Source: Campylobacteraceae bacterium (GTDB lineage: Bacteria > Campylobacterota > Campylobacteria > Campylobacterales > Sulfurovaceae). From it: a stretch of DNA of 42,974 nucleotides. Position 1 is the first letter of the stretch. Every line of letters begins with the position of its first letter. Below are positions 15,287 through 23,445 of this stretch, piece by piece. Under the pieces are notes generated by a model. The model was not told where the DNA came from, ran no database searches, and was given only the letters and a program-made list of their open reading frames with translations. The position numbers and the translations under genes were made by a program. Location of the stretch: the NCBI GenBank assembly GCA_027024155.1, contig JALVTE010000038.1, forward strand, positions 1 through 42,974, read 5' to 3'.

Positions 15287-15979
15287 CTAAAACATCCCGC
15301 TATCTAACTTTTTAAACAGCTTCTTAGGTACAACTTTTTTAGACTTTTTAGCTACATTTTTATACTCAAAATGTTGATAATCTTTAACACTATGCCAACT
15401 ATCACCCCAAATAAACCCCTCGTTTAAAAAGGCTTTTACAGCTAAATCATCTTTTAAAAGCACAGCTTTGTTTATATGCACTCTTTTAGCAAACTTACTC
15501 GCCTCTTTTGGGCTAATTTTACCACTTTTAGAGATATATGGATTCTCAAATGGGTTTAAATCTATAGACAATCCAAAGCTGTGGTTAGACCACTTAGTTT
15601 TGCTACCTGTCATCAGACGACAGTTAAATGCCGAAGTGTTATCTGCCCTCATCGAAGCTTCATCATTAGCTTTAAAATCACTTACTAATCTCATCTGTCT
15701 AATTGGGTAGCCAGTGTTATATAAAGCTTTAAACACTCTACAAACTTTGCTTGAGATTTCACTATTTACTATAAGCTCCCCTACTCTCTCTTTGGCTTTA
15801 AAATCCCAATATTTCAACTTTAAATAGCTAAGTTTATCTAAGCCAACAGGGCAACCATTATGCCACGAACCACCCTTTAACACCCTACTCTTTACATCGC
15901 CAGAAACTGGACTAACACTGCAACTAAACTTTGCACTCGATAAAGTAATTATTAAAGCAATTAATACTAAAACTTTCAA
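15287..15979 (-). CDS. M15-family D-alanyl-D-alanine carboxypeptidase-like protein
   Basis: 230 residues with a signal peptide (MKVLVLIALIITLSSAKFSC) directing it to the periplasm. The Zn2+ site of the VanY/M15 fold is visible: SNHSFGLSIDLNP near 133-145 (H and D ligands) and DSWHSVKDYQHFEY near 194-207 (final H). Enzymes of this type trim peptidoglycan stem peptides. It overlaps the upstream membrane-protein gene by 4 nt (ATGA), so it is coupled to it. The lysine-rich C-terminus (KKSKKVVPKKLFKKL) may bind anionic polymers. Confidence 0.82.
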   Translation of the reverse strand: MKVLVLIALIITLSSAKFSCSVSPVSGDVKSRVLKGGSWHNGCPVGLDKLSYLKLKYWDFKAKERVGELIVNSEISSKVCRVFKALYNTGYPIRQMRLVSDFKANDEASMRADNTSAFNCRLMTGSKTKWSNHSFGLSIDLNPFENPYISKSGKISPKEASKFAKRVHINKAVLLKDDLAVKAFLNEGFIWGDSWHSVKDYQHFEYKNVAKKSKKVVPKKLFKKLDSGMF

Positions 15980-16686
15980 GAAAAACTCCAGACAATATAC
16001 ATCAAACCAAACAAAATTGGCTGATGAATTAAATAAATCAGCAACGACCTCTTACCAATATTCGCCAAAAACTTATGAATAGCTGTATCGGCTTCAAAAA
16101 CTCTATTTTCAAAAAACAGTTTATACCACCCCAAACCAAATATAGCTATGCCAATTAGCGTAGCACTAAACCAAGGAATAAATGGCACTAAATCTTCGGT
16201 ATGTCGCATTGGCAAATGCAGTATTGGGGCAACTTGCCTAAAAATTGGGTGCATATTAAAGTTATAAAAAAAGTAAGCAATCAAAATAGCAACAGCCAAA
16301 GCAAGTGAAATTTTAGGAAATTTAACAAACAAAAGCCCGACAATAGAAGCAACTAAAATAAAATGAATAACCCCAAAATATATCCAAGTATGAGGAAATA
16401 CAAAATAGGTAACTACACTAATAGCCAAACAAGCCAAGCCCAAAGTTACAACTCTATGTTTTACACTACTCCATTTAATGCCATCTCTATGAACCAAAGC
16501 CAAACTAATACCAGCAGTAATTAAAAACATATTTACAATTACAAGCCTAAAGTTCAACCAAAATTCGCTACTATACAAAGGAATATGAGCAAACTTAAAA
16601 TAGTTTAAATCGTAACAAAAGTGAAACACAACCATTAAAAAAATAGCAAGCCCACGAAAAATATCTATACCAACAATTCTCTTCAT
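15976..16686 (-). CDS. DUF1624 / heparan-alpha-glucosaminide N-acetyltransferase-like membrane protein
   Basis: 236 residues from the ATG at 16686. A TTG four codons upstream is possible but lies in a heptamer repeat, and the family begins as here with MKRIVGIDIFRGLAIFLM. Seven or eight hydrophobic segments follow. RIVGIDIFRGLAI and the VFHFCYD block match DUF1624 acyltransferase-like proteins, distantly related to HGSNAT. The substrate is unknown; a cell-envelope sugar acyltransferase is plausible, given the periplasmic peptidase gene overlapping by 4 nt downstream. Confidence 0.8.
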   Translation of the reverse strand: MKRIVGIDIFRGLAIFLMVVFHFCYDLNYFKFAHIPLYSSEFWLNFRLVIVNMFLITAGISLALVHRDGIKWSSVKHRVVTLGLACLAISVVTYFVFPHTWIYFGVIHFILVASIVGLLFVKFPKISLALAVAILIAYFFYNFNMHPIFRQVAPILHLPMRHTEDLVPFIPWFSATLIGIAIFGLGWYKLFFENRVFEADTAIHKFLANIGKRSLLIYLIHQPILFGLMYIVWSFS

Positions 16687-16696
16687 AAAAAAATAC

Positions 16697-16738
16697 AACC
16701 ATTAACCATTAACAATAAACTATCAACCATCTGCCAAC
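16697..16738. repeat. 7-nt periodic array (6 units)
   Basis: AACCATT, AACCATT, AACAATA, AACTATC, AACCATC and TGCCAAC fill nearly the whole 51-nt gap between the YbgC stop and the DUF1624 start. Confidence 0.65.
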
Positions 16739-17106
16739 TACCCAAACATCTTCACAAAATTCTCATCCAACCTAGCAGGTCTGCCATTGGCTAAGTTCAC
16801 AAGCTCAATTTCCATAGAAAAGAGCTTCTGCCCATCTTTAAAAATCTCTTGCAAAAGGCTAAATTTAACCTTACCAACAGATAAAACCTTAGTCTCAACA
16901 TCCAACAAATCCCCAAGCGTAGCACTCTTTAAAAAATCACACTTCAAAGACTTAACAACAAACCCACTCTGAGACTCAGCATCAAACGGCGACAACCCCC
17001 GCTTAAACAAAACCTCACTCCGAGCCCGCTCACAAAAATTAATATAATTAGAGTGATAAACAATCCCACCTATATCTGTATCTTCAAAATAAACCCGTAT
17101 TTTCAC
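16738..17106 (-). CDS. ybgC: YbgC-like acyl-CoA thioesterase (hot-dog fold)
   Basis: 122 residues starting at GTG 17106 with CGGAGG upstream. MKIRVYFEDTDIGGIVYHSNY includes the YbgC catalytic Asp (EDTD) and the conserved YHSNYINFCERARSE. Later come VKSLKCDFLKSATLGDLL and KVKFSLLQEI, typical of 4-hydroxybenzoyl-CoA thioesterase-type proteins. It hydrolyses acyl-CoA or acyl-ACP in the cytoplasm. Its first 8 codons and ribosome-binding region are copied at about 25,980-26,021, where the start is ATG. That suggests an island inserted at the 5' end of this gene and supplied its present start region. Confidence 0.9.
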   Translation of the reverse strand: MKIRVYFEDTDIGGIVYHSNYINFCERARSEVLFKRGLSPFDAESQSGFVVKSLKCDFLKSATLGDLLDVETKVLSVGKVKFSLLQEIFKDGQKLFSMEIELVNLANGRPARLDENFVKMFG

Positions 17107-17262
17107 CTTTAAACCTCCGTATTACGGGCATATTATCTATTATTTTCATCTAGTGTGCCCTTGTGCTTGCACTCTCTTTGAGAAAAGTGTGCCTATTTTT
17201 TTAATTTTCTTAAGCCTTATATCGTCGCTCTCTTGTATGAATTTTGTATAAATTTAAGCTGT

Positions 17263-17458
17263 TTACCTTACATCTTTATGTCCAAGCATTTTTGAAACCC
17301 ATACAATATCTGCACCGCAACTTTAACTGCGATGCAAAAGTGTGTCTTAGATTATACAAAACACGAGCTTTAACACCGGCATTTTTAAGAACTCTTTTAA
17401 AATTAACTCCAATAACATCATGCGAATAAAATGGCTGCCTTCTTGAATTGACATTCAA
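17263..17458 (-). pseudogene. Tyrosine recombinase (phage integrase) C-terminal remnant, frameshifted
   Basis: The frame from 17458 encodes PFYSHDVIGVNFKRVLKNAG and VLYNLRHTFASQL, the region with the catalytic Arg and His (LRHTF). It then runs out of frame. In the next frame, GADIVWVSKMLGHKDVR continues the integrase fold with the second conserved His (LGH) and stops at 17263. The catalytic Tyr and the whole N-terminal part are missing. It sits beside the left island end, where an integrase gene is expected. The rest of the 441-nt gap 17107-17547 holds two GTGTGCC motifs and nothing else I recognise. Confidence 0.75.
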
Positions 17459-17547
17459 TATTGAAAGAAATGTATGATATTACAAGTTCATATAGAAAGT
17501 ATCTTTTACTATTTCAATTCTATTTTTCAAACCAATGAAGAATATCA

Positions 17548-18996
17548 CTACTCTTTGCTCATATTTTTAATCTTATCAACAATTTTTACTGCCTCATCAA
17601 GATTTTTCAATGTTATGTCTTTTGATTCTTTATTGTTGGTACCAAATGCTTTATCAGTTGGAACTACAAATATAGATTTTATTGAGTCTATTAGGAAGTC
17701 TCTATATTTGCTATCTGTTCCATCGCGCTCAACTTTTTGCACCAGATCGGAATAAGGTTTTAATGCTAATGATATTGTAGATTTAAAGGCATATTCTTCA
17801 ACAAGTCGTCTTTCTTTAGAGTATCTTGACGTTGCAAAAGAAATTAAGTACACAAGAGGCAAAAGCATTGTAAGTTTTAATAAAATCCACATCCAATCAA
17901 TATTAAGTTTTGCAATTGGTTTGACAAGCATACTTGTGTTTGTATCGACACTCCATCCAACTTTTGTTAATTGGGTATATTGATGAACATTGTTCAAAAA
18001 GTCAGTTATTATGTTCATTGACAACCAAACAGTAGCACCAACACTTAAAATAATTAACCACAACCACAAATTGGATGTTTTTGATAATTGTTTTTTTCTT
18101 TCCTCAAAAGTCGAAAACAAACTAACGCCAACTGCCTTTTCAAGCTGTCTATCAATTTCGTTGGTCTGTTCCTCATTTCTTTGAATTATTTCATCTGTTT
18201 TTTTAGTAAATTCCGATATATCCTGCTTAGCTTTAGATATTATTTCATCTAATTTTTTTTCTGCATCTTCTATGTGTTGATGGTATTCAATAATATCATT
18301 TTTTATATCTTCAATACTTCGATTTGAGTTATTTGCCTCTTCCAAAATCCTTATTGTGTTTTCTTTATTTTCTTTAATTGTCTCTAGTAATGCATTTATT
18401 TGGTTTAATGTTTCTTTAGATATATCAAGGTGTTGTGCAATAGTGGTTCTTTCTTCACTTGCCTCATCAAGTAACTTGTTTATTTTTTCTACCGCTTTTT
18501 CGGACTTATCTTTTAATGTTGATATATATTTTTCTTTATTAGCCACATCTTCTATTACGCTTTTTGCATCAGTCAAAATTGATATTAGCTCTCTATATTC
18601 CGCTATTTTCTCTTTATATCTTGGTATGTTTCTTGCTTCAAAATCTAATCTATTTATTCGTATCTGACCCATCAAATTTTGAGTATGGTCTTGCACATTT
18701 GCAAACTGCTGGCTATTATTGTATATATTTGATATTGCACCATTAATCGTGTTCACAGATTGAAAAATAGAATTCCTTGTGTTATACGGAAGTGTATCAA
18801 AATTTCCATCCTCTATATTTTGTTTTAAAATATCTATAATATCCGGCAAATCATTAAGTAGTTCTTTATAGGTAAATTCATTTCGTTCCGGGATACTCCA
18901 CCTATTTGACATCACTTTTTCATCTAATTTGTGAACAACGTTTTCAAAATTTTCATTCGTAATAATGTCATAAATTTTTTGAGTAGTATTTTTCAT
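17548..18996 (-). CDS. Large coiled-coil protein with two membrane segments, unknown function
   Basis: 482 residues, no family named with confidence. Residues 60-300 are strongly heptad-like, with long helices such as KEKYISTLKDKSEKAVEKINKL and KKLDEIISKAKQDISEFTKK. Two hydrophobic segments follow, LWLWLIILSVGATVWLSM near 310-327 and WMWILLKLTMLLPLVYLISF near 368-387, with about 40 residues between. After them RLVEEYAFKSTISLALKPY resembles a short motif I recall from other bacterial membrane coiled-coil proteins of unknown function. It is first inside the left end of the island. A membrane effector or sensor is possible but unproven. Confidence 0.6.
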   Translation of the reverse strand: MKNTTQKIYDIITNENFENVVHKLDEKVMSNRWSIPERNEFTYKELLNDLPDIIDILKQNIEDGNFDTLPYNTRNSIFQSVNTINGAISNIYNNSQQFANVQDHTQNLMGQIRINRLDFEARNIPRYKEKIAEYRELISILTDAKSVIEDVANKEKYISTLKDKSEKAVEKINKLLDEASEERTTIAQHLDISKETLNQINALLETIKENKENTIRILEEANNSNRSIEDIKNDIIEYHQHIEDAEKKLDEIISKAKQDISEFTKKTDEIIQRNEEQTNEIDRQLEKAVGVSLFSTFEERKKQLSKTSNLWLWLIILSVGATVWLSMNIITDFLNNVHQYTQLTKVGWSVDTNTSMLVKPIAKLNIDWMWILLKLTMLLPLVYLISFATSRYSKERRLVEEYAFKSTISLALKPYSDLVQKVERDGTDSKYRDFLIDSIKSIFVVPTDKAFGTNNKESKDITLKNLDEAVKIVDKIKNMSKE

Positions 18997-19177
18997 AAAT
19001 TTTCCTATTAATTATAAAATTAAATATCCTCATGGATAAGAATACTATTCAGAGCGATTGTAGCTTCTCGTAAATTTATTTAGAGAAACTATAAACCCTT
19101 CCTGCCTTTTAATGCAACCAAACTTTAACAAATCTTAGCTAGCTTTGACTAAATGGTGGTTTGTAAAGTACTTTTTA

Positions 19178-19570
19178 TCAAAACCAATTTTCAACTCTTA
19201 AACCATCTACCCTAATAAACTCTTTTGTATTCCTTGTAACCAAAGTTAAATTGTTGGCTTTTGCACAGCCTGCGATTAAAGTATCTATTGGTCCAATAGG
19301 GGTGCCGAGTTTTTCTAAATTGGCTCTGATTGCTGCAGCTTCTTTTGCTTCTTTTTTACCAAAATCTATAATCTTTATCTGCTCTAGTAAAAGATTTAAC
19401 TGCTCTCTTCTTTTTGCAGGGCTATTTGATTTTGCAATTCCAACTTCTAACTCATATACCACAATAGATGGAATAAAAATCTCTTTTGGAGAGTGCAAAA
19501 AGAGATTATTTGCCACCTCTCCCATTCCTTTAAAAAAATAGATAACGCTGTTTGTATCTAGCAAATACAT
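19178..19570 (-). CDS. PIN-domain ribonuclease, VapC toxin
   Basis: 130 residues of the classical VapC type: MYLLDTNSVIYFFKG with the first Asp, VVYELEVGIAKS with the Glu, and PIGPIDTLIAGCAKANNLTLVTRNTKEF with the later acidic residues. These enzymes cut structured RNA when freed from VapB. The ATG directly follows the antitoxin stop (TAA-ATG), so translation is coupled. It lies in the island, where such a pair can help maintain the element. It is unlike the PIN protein at 4539 in detail, so the two pairs are not recent duplicates. Confidence 0.9.
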   Translation of the reverse strand: MYLLDTNSVIYFFKGMGEVANNLFLHSPKEIFIPSIVVYELEVGIAKSNSPAKRREQLNLLLEQIKIIDFGKKEAKEAAAIRANLEKLGTPIGPIDTLIAGCAKANNLTLVTRNTKEFIRVDGLRVENWF

Positions 19571-19801
19571 TTAAAGCTCTTCTCTTTTTATATCTTTAGC
19601 ACTGCTGTCTCTAATCTCTTCGATTGTAGGAAAATCGCTCCAACTTCCGGCTAGTTTTTTAACTTTTGGATTCCAGCTATCTTCGATATTTTTCTCTACA
19701 ATAGTGGAGATATACTTACTAATCGAGATATTCAGAGAATTTGCAATTTTTTTTACTTTAGATTCTAGTTCACTGTTTATATAAATAGTAATTTGTGCCA
19801 T
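19571..19801 (-). CDS. VapB-type antitoxin, ribbon-helix-helix
   Basis: 76 residues. MAQITIYINSELESKVKKIANSLNISISKYI is an RHH DNA-binding domain, with the beta strand ITIYI and two helices. The C-terminal part, WNPKVKKLAGSWSDFPTIEEIR, is the usual toxin-binding tail, with aromatic and acidic residues. It is upstream of and abuts the VapC gene. A partly symmetric AT-rich sequence at 19817-19846 may be its operator. Confidence 0.88.
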   Translation of the reverse strand: MAQITIYINSELESKVKKIANSLNISISKYISTIVEKNIEDSWNPKVKKLAGSWSDFPTIEEIRDSSAKDIKREEL

Positions 19802-19816
19802 ATTGAATCCTTTTAA

Positions 19817-19846
19817 ACAAGTATATGTCCAATTATATGTATTTGT
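19817..19846. promoter_or_regulatory. Possible VapB operator
   Basis: ACAAGTATATG and ATATGTATTTGT face each other with partial symmetry (9 of 13 positions), and ACATATA also occurs twice as a direct repeat on the minus strand. It lies 16 nt before the antitoxin start. Confidence 0.3.
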
Positions 19847-19873
19847 TCATTAAAATCTTATTAATTTTGGCAA

Positions 19874-20578
19874 CTATTTACTAACAAACACAAACTCATC
19901 ATCTTCTACGCAATAAGCCGTCAATTTACCAAACCTCTCTTGATTATAGCAACACCCAGTATCAACATTTATACAGTTGCTCTCAAGAGTGGGAGTTTGC
20001 ACAGGAGTATGCCCGTAAATATTTAGAATACCGCAATTTTTGCAAGTTAAATCTCTGGTTCTAAGAGCAGTTTCTCTAAACTTGTTAAAAGCTTCTTTAT
20101 CATCTTTTAAGTGCCAAACTTGGGTTATATTGCTATGCGAAACCACAACAGGCAAACCGCTTTTATGTTTAGCATCTAACTCTAAAAAAATTGGCAGTTT
20201 CTGCATCCACTCCAAATCGCTTTTTATACGGTTTAAGATTTTAGGATTATCTTTTGTATCTTCCATAAAATTGTAACTATCAAGTGTTTCAATACCACCA
20301 TTTAAAAAGAGCCACATCTCCCATTTGTTTAGAAGCTCCTCCCACTTCATACCGTTAAAAAAGTCTTTAAAGAATTTAATAAATGTATCTTCGTGGTTGC
20401 CAAGCACACAAGCAAAATTGTTTTCTCTAACAAATTTAACCACTTCTGCACTTTTAGAGCCTCTATCAATCAAATCACCCGCAAAAACTATATTTGCATT
20501 AGATGGCAATTTATTAAGCAATGCTAAGAGGGTATCGAACATTCCGTGAACATCGCCGATTATATAGGTTTTAGACAT
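19874..20578 (-). CDS. Metallophosphatase of the PrpA/lambda phosphatase type
   Basis: 234 residues with all PPP-family metal motifs in order: IIGDVHGMFDT, VFAGDLIDRGSKS, CVLGNHED, PVVVSHSN and NIYGHTPVQTP, then NVDTGCCYNQERFGKLTAYC. Such enzymes bind two metal ions and dephosphorylate Ser/Thr/Tyr residues or nucleotides such as Ap4A. The substrate is not evident. Its start overlaps the membrane-protein gene by 8 nt. It is the last gene of a four-gene coupled operon that begins with a MatP-like DNA-binding protein. Confidence 0.9.
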   Translation of the reverse strand: MSKTYIIGDVHGMFDTLLALLNKLPSNANIVFAGDLIDRGSKSAEVVKFVRENNFACVLGNHEDTFIKFFKDFFNGMKWEELLNKWEMWLFLNGGIETLDSYNFMEDTKDNPKILNRIKSDLEWMQKLPIFLELDAKHKSGLPVVVSHSNITQVWHLKDDKEAFNKFRETALRTRDLTCKNCGILNIYGHTPVQTPTLESNCINVDTGCCYNQERFGKLTAYCVEDDEFVFVSK

Positions 20579-20975
20579 TGCTATTCTCTTTTGCTTTTTG
20601 TTTTTGGTAGTAATAGATAAACAATAGTCCTAAAGGGAAGATAAATATAGCCAAAGCCCAGCAGGTAATCATTGTCATTACTTTAGCCAACAGATAAACA
20701 ATCGAATTTATAAAAAAGATATTTCTGCCAAGTAAAAAGCCTACTATCTCTTCGTATGCAAACCTTGAGTATGGATAAAGCAGTGTGCTAACAATAGCAA
20801 ATATAGCCATTTGGGTAAAGTCGTGTATATCACTTTCACTTACAACCCCATCTCTATTGAGAGTGTTCCACATCATATAAAGGTAAATAGAGCCAATAAT
20901 TAGCCCAAAGAATAACTGTCTAAAGTAGTATTGCGGTGTAAAGCCTCTAAATAGATTAATGATTGTTTTAAGCAT
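20571..20975 (-). CDS. Small membrane protein, 134 aa, unknown
   Basis: I do not recognise a family. Three hydrophobic segments are seen: FFGLIIGSIYLYMMW near 22-36, DFTQMAIFAIVSTLLYPY near 52-69, and a long one from about 88 to 122 (SIVYLLAKVMTMITCW, then IFIFPLGLLFIYYY). The short C-terminal tail is charged. Its ATG overlaps the stop of the 59-aa gene by one base (TAATG) and its end overlaps the phosphatase start by 8 nt, so it is made together with both. A membrane partner for the phosphatase is possible. Confidence 0.7.
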   Translation of the reverse strand: MLKTIINLFRGFTPQYYFRQLFFGLIIGSIYLYMMWNTLNRDGVVSESDIHDFTQMAIFAIVSTLLYPYSRFAYEEIVGFLLGRNIFFINSIVYLLAKVMTMITCWALAIFIFPLGLLFIYYYQKQKAKENSNV

Positions 20976-21154
20976 TACAACTCTTTTGCACGGCTTAAAA
21001 TCTCTTCATACTGCTTTGGTGTCGGGTTGCCTTGAAGAGTATCAATCCAGCTATTAATCTCTTCAATCTTTGAACTATCTTTTCTTTTAGCCCTGGCACT
21101 ATATAAATCCATTAAAAGCGGTTCTAACAAATGAAACATTGAAGCATATGTCAT
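20975..21154 (-). CDS. Small soluble protein, 59 aa, unknown
   Basis: This short frame runs from ATG 21154 to TAA 20975. It reads MTYASMFHLLEPLLMDLY, then SARAKRKDSSKIEEINSW and IDTLQGNPTPKQYEEIL. It is helical and charged, with no membrane segment. Both ends overlap neighbours by a single base in the form TAATG, which is strong evidence of translation even though no family is known. GGAGAG lies before its ATG inside the preceding gene. It sits between a MatP-like DNA-binding gene and a membrane-protein gene. Confidence 0.7.
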   Translation of the reverse strand: MTYASMFHLLEPLLMDLYSARAKRKDSSKIEEINSWIDTLQGNPTPKQYEEILSRAKEL

Positions 21155-21558
21155 TAGCTCTCCTTTTCTTGAAACTTATCTAAAAGTAAATTAACCATCT
21201 GAGACAAATTTAACCCAAGCTCTTTAGCTTGAGCCGATAGTCCTTGATGCACCTCTTTGTCTAAAGTTACCTGTGTTCTTTTATGGCGGTTTCTTGATTT
21301 ACCGACACGCATAACAACTCTTAATTTCTTTAATTGATTATCATTTAGATACTCATCTATCCAACTATTTAATTTATCAAAGTAGATTTCATCTATTGGC
21401 AAAGTATCATCAAAAGGCTGCAGAGCTTTTTGGGCTTTATCTTTTTTTCTAGAGCCTTCCCAGAATGAGGGGCTTTTAACAAAGCTTCTTTGCAGATAAT
21501 TTAAGGCGATAACAAACTCCTCTTCATCTCTAATCCGCCACTTATTAGCTCTTTGCAA
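21154..21558 (-). CDS. MatP-like ribbon-helix-helix DNA-binding protein
   Basis: 134 residues from a TTG at 21558, with GGAGG 5 nt upstream. The N-terminal 80 residues are helical and end in LNSWIDEYLNDNQLKKLR. E. coli MatP has the very similar WIDKHMN step at the same distance before its RHH domain. The C-terminal part, RTQVTLDKEVHQGLSAQ and LGLNLSQMVNLLLDKF, is an RHH domain. MatP binds matS sites and organises the Ter macrodomain in Enterobacteria and Vibrio. This homology is judged by eye only. A plasmid-type or autoregulatory RHH protein is the alternative. First gene of a four-gene operon. Confidence 0.6.
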   Translation of the reverse strand: MQRANKWRIRDEEEFVIALNYLQRSFVKSPSFWEGSRKKDKAQKALQPFDDTLPIDEIYFDKLNSWIDEYLNDNQLKKLRVVMRVGKSRNRHKRTQVTLDKEVHQGLSAQAKELGLNLSQMVNLLLDKFQEKES

Positions 21559-21578
21559 AACTGCCTCCAGTATTTAAG

Positions 21579-21593
21579 TGTTACATTGTAACA
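21579..21593. promoter_or_regulatory. Perfect palindrome resembling a matS site, likely operator
   Basis: TGTTACA-T-TGTAACA is a perfect 7-bp inverted repeat 21 nt upstream of the MatP-like start. Its inner 13 bases, GTTACATTGTAAC, agree with the matS consensus GTGACRNYGTCAC at 11 positions, and the two differences are symmetric. Confidence 0.55.
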
Positions 21594-21702
21594 TATTTTA
21601 TTGAAGATTTATTTGCTTGAAAAATATAATATTATGAAACACTGAGAATTTTGCACTGTTATTTATAAATAAAATTAAATTTATGATTCTACAAATGGCA
21701 AA

Positions 21703-23445
21703 TTATATTCTGATTGTAGATTCTACACCTATAGCATTTTTTACTTCCCAGTTATATTCATTCATTAATCTTACCATTTCATCATAAACCTGTGCCCCTT
21801 CATCTAAAGCTCTTATTGTCATTATAACTGAAAATGACTGCTTAAAATCACTATCAGGTGTAAACCCCTCGCGTGTAATCATTTTTACTTGAAGTTTCCA
21901 ATTTTCTACATCAACACCTTGAGGAAATTTCTTGTGATATACTTTAATTGGCGACCATTTATATCTTCCGCCTATAAGTTCATATTCAAAGCCAGATTTT
22001 TCAGCTGGTATTTTATTGCTAAATGTACCATCTTCTTTAACTTCACCAAGACCTGCCTCAATATTTACTAAGCAATATTCAAATGCTCTATCAGGATCAA
22101 CGGGAGGATCATAAGCTACTGTCATAAAAAACTCACCTTTTACTTTTCCATTAGGTAACCGCATTGATGGTACTATAGGAAAAGGTAGCTTATGGATTAC
22201 TTCTCTATTACTCGCTATTTCACCCTCAAAAATAACTGTAATTTCATTCTCATCACAATATAAAATTTCATCAGCTTCTTGCGGTTTACCCCACCCAAAA
22301 TATGCTCTATGATCATTATCAATATCATGGTGTAGTTTTGCAGAATGAGCAAGCATTCCTTTAATAATATATCGTGGGGTATCTTCTCCCATTCTTTTCC
22401 ATAGATTAGCTGTTATAGAAGAAACCAAAGGAGTGGAAAAACTTGTTCCTCTATCTGATGCCATTACGCAAGTTGTCTCATTGCCTGCTACAGATTTAAT
22501 TCCCAAAGGTATTGTTCCTCCATAATGAATGAGGTCTGGCTTTAGAATTAAATTTGCAATTGGACCACTTCTTGAATAGCAAGAAGGTTCATTCAAACCA
22601 ATCGTACCTGGTATTTCAACATGCGACATTGCAGCTACACATATTCCCATAACAGAATCTCCAGGGGAAGAGATTCTTTGCTCATTTTTAGGACAATCAG
22701 CAGAAGGAGGCCAAGTTCTAAGATTCCTTCTGTCATTAATATTCCCTGCCGATATAACACAAATACAGTTATTTTCTTCTTGAAATTTGTCTAACCAAAT
22801 AGCAAAATCTGAAATTTTATGCATAGAAACAGGACTATCTTCTCCAAGTGAAAGATTCCATACTTTAATATCAGGATTACTTTGCCGCACCCTTTCCATC
22901 ATATCTTTGATTTCAGGGAAACTTGCACCTTTTCGACCTAATACTCCAATTGAAAAAACTTTTGATTGGCTTTTTGGAAAATCTGGATGACCATTGTAAA
23001 AATATCCATTAGTTATTAACCCTGATACAAAGGTGCCATGACTATAATCTCTATCCTCTTCAATAATGGCGGTCTCTTCCCCTGCTAACCAAGGTCTAAT
23101 TAAAGTACAGTCCGTTTTTACTGATGTATCAACTACTGCCACAACAGGATAATCAATATCATCTTCTGGTATTGGTACATTTGAGGGTAAAGGATCAGCT
23201 TCTTCTATATTCATGGGTTGTATAAAAATAGATTGTGCTTTTTGAACTGAAAACAATATCGCTCTTTCTTGTAAAGCATGTATAAAATGATTAATATTAT
23301 CTTGTTCATCATTAGTAATATAATATATATATGGATCATCTAAAACAAGTGTATGGGCTATATTATACTCTTCTACAAGAGTTATAAATTTAATATTAAT
23401 TTCTTCTTGCAACTCCTCTTCTTTAAGAGAAATTAATCGTACCAA
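21703..23445 (-). CDS. Subtilisin-like serine protease (S8), IetS-type, main part
   Basis: 580 residues in this frame. The catalytic triad is visible: D106 in VAVVDTSVK, H136 in DYSHGTFVSGLI and S335 in DRGTSFSTPLVSS, with the oxyanion Asn in ISAGNIND. The C-terminal 230 residues are beta-rich. S8 proteases paired with an AAA ATPase are the IetAS toxin-antitoxin/anti-phage system. The frame begins only at a TTG (23445) with no Shine-Dalgarno site, right after an A8 tract and inside the 3' end of the 159-aa frame. I infer one protein of about 736 residues made by frameshift, or a real break. Confidence 0.85.
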   Translation of the reverse strand: MVRLISLKEEELQEEINIKFITLVEEYNIAHTLVLDDPYIYYITNDEQDNINHFIHALQERAILFSVQKAQSIFIQPMNIEEADPLPSNVPIPEDDIDYPVVAVVDTSVKTDCTLIRPWLAGEETAIIEEDRDYSHGTFVSGLITNGYFYNGHPDFPKSQSKVFSIGVLGRKGASFPEIKDMMERVRQSNPDIKVWNLSLGEDSPVSMHKISDFAIWLDKFQEENNCICVISAGNINDRRNLRTWPPSADCPKNEQRISSPGDSVMGICVAAMSHVEIPGTIGLNEPSCYSRSGPIANLILKPDLIHYGGTIPLGIKSVAGNETTCVMASDRGTSFSTPLVSSITANLWKRMGEDTPRYIIKGMLAHSAKLHHDIDNDHRAYFGWGKPQEADEILYCDENEITVIFEGEIASNREVIHKLPFPIVPSMRLPNGKVKGEFFMTVAYDPPVDPDRAFEYCLVNIEAGLGEVKEDGTFSNKIPAEKSGFEYELIGGRYKWSPIKVYHKKFPQGVDVENWKLQVKMITREGFTPDSDFKQSFSVIMTIRALDEGAQVYDEMVRLMNEYNWEVKNAIGVESTIRI

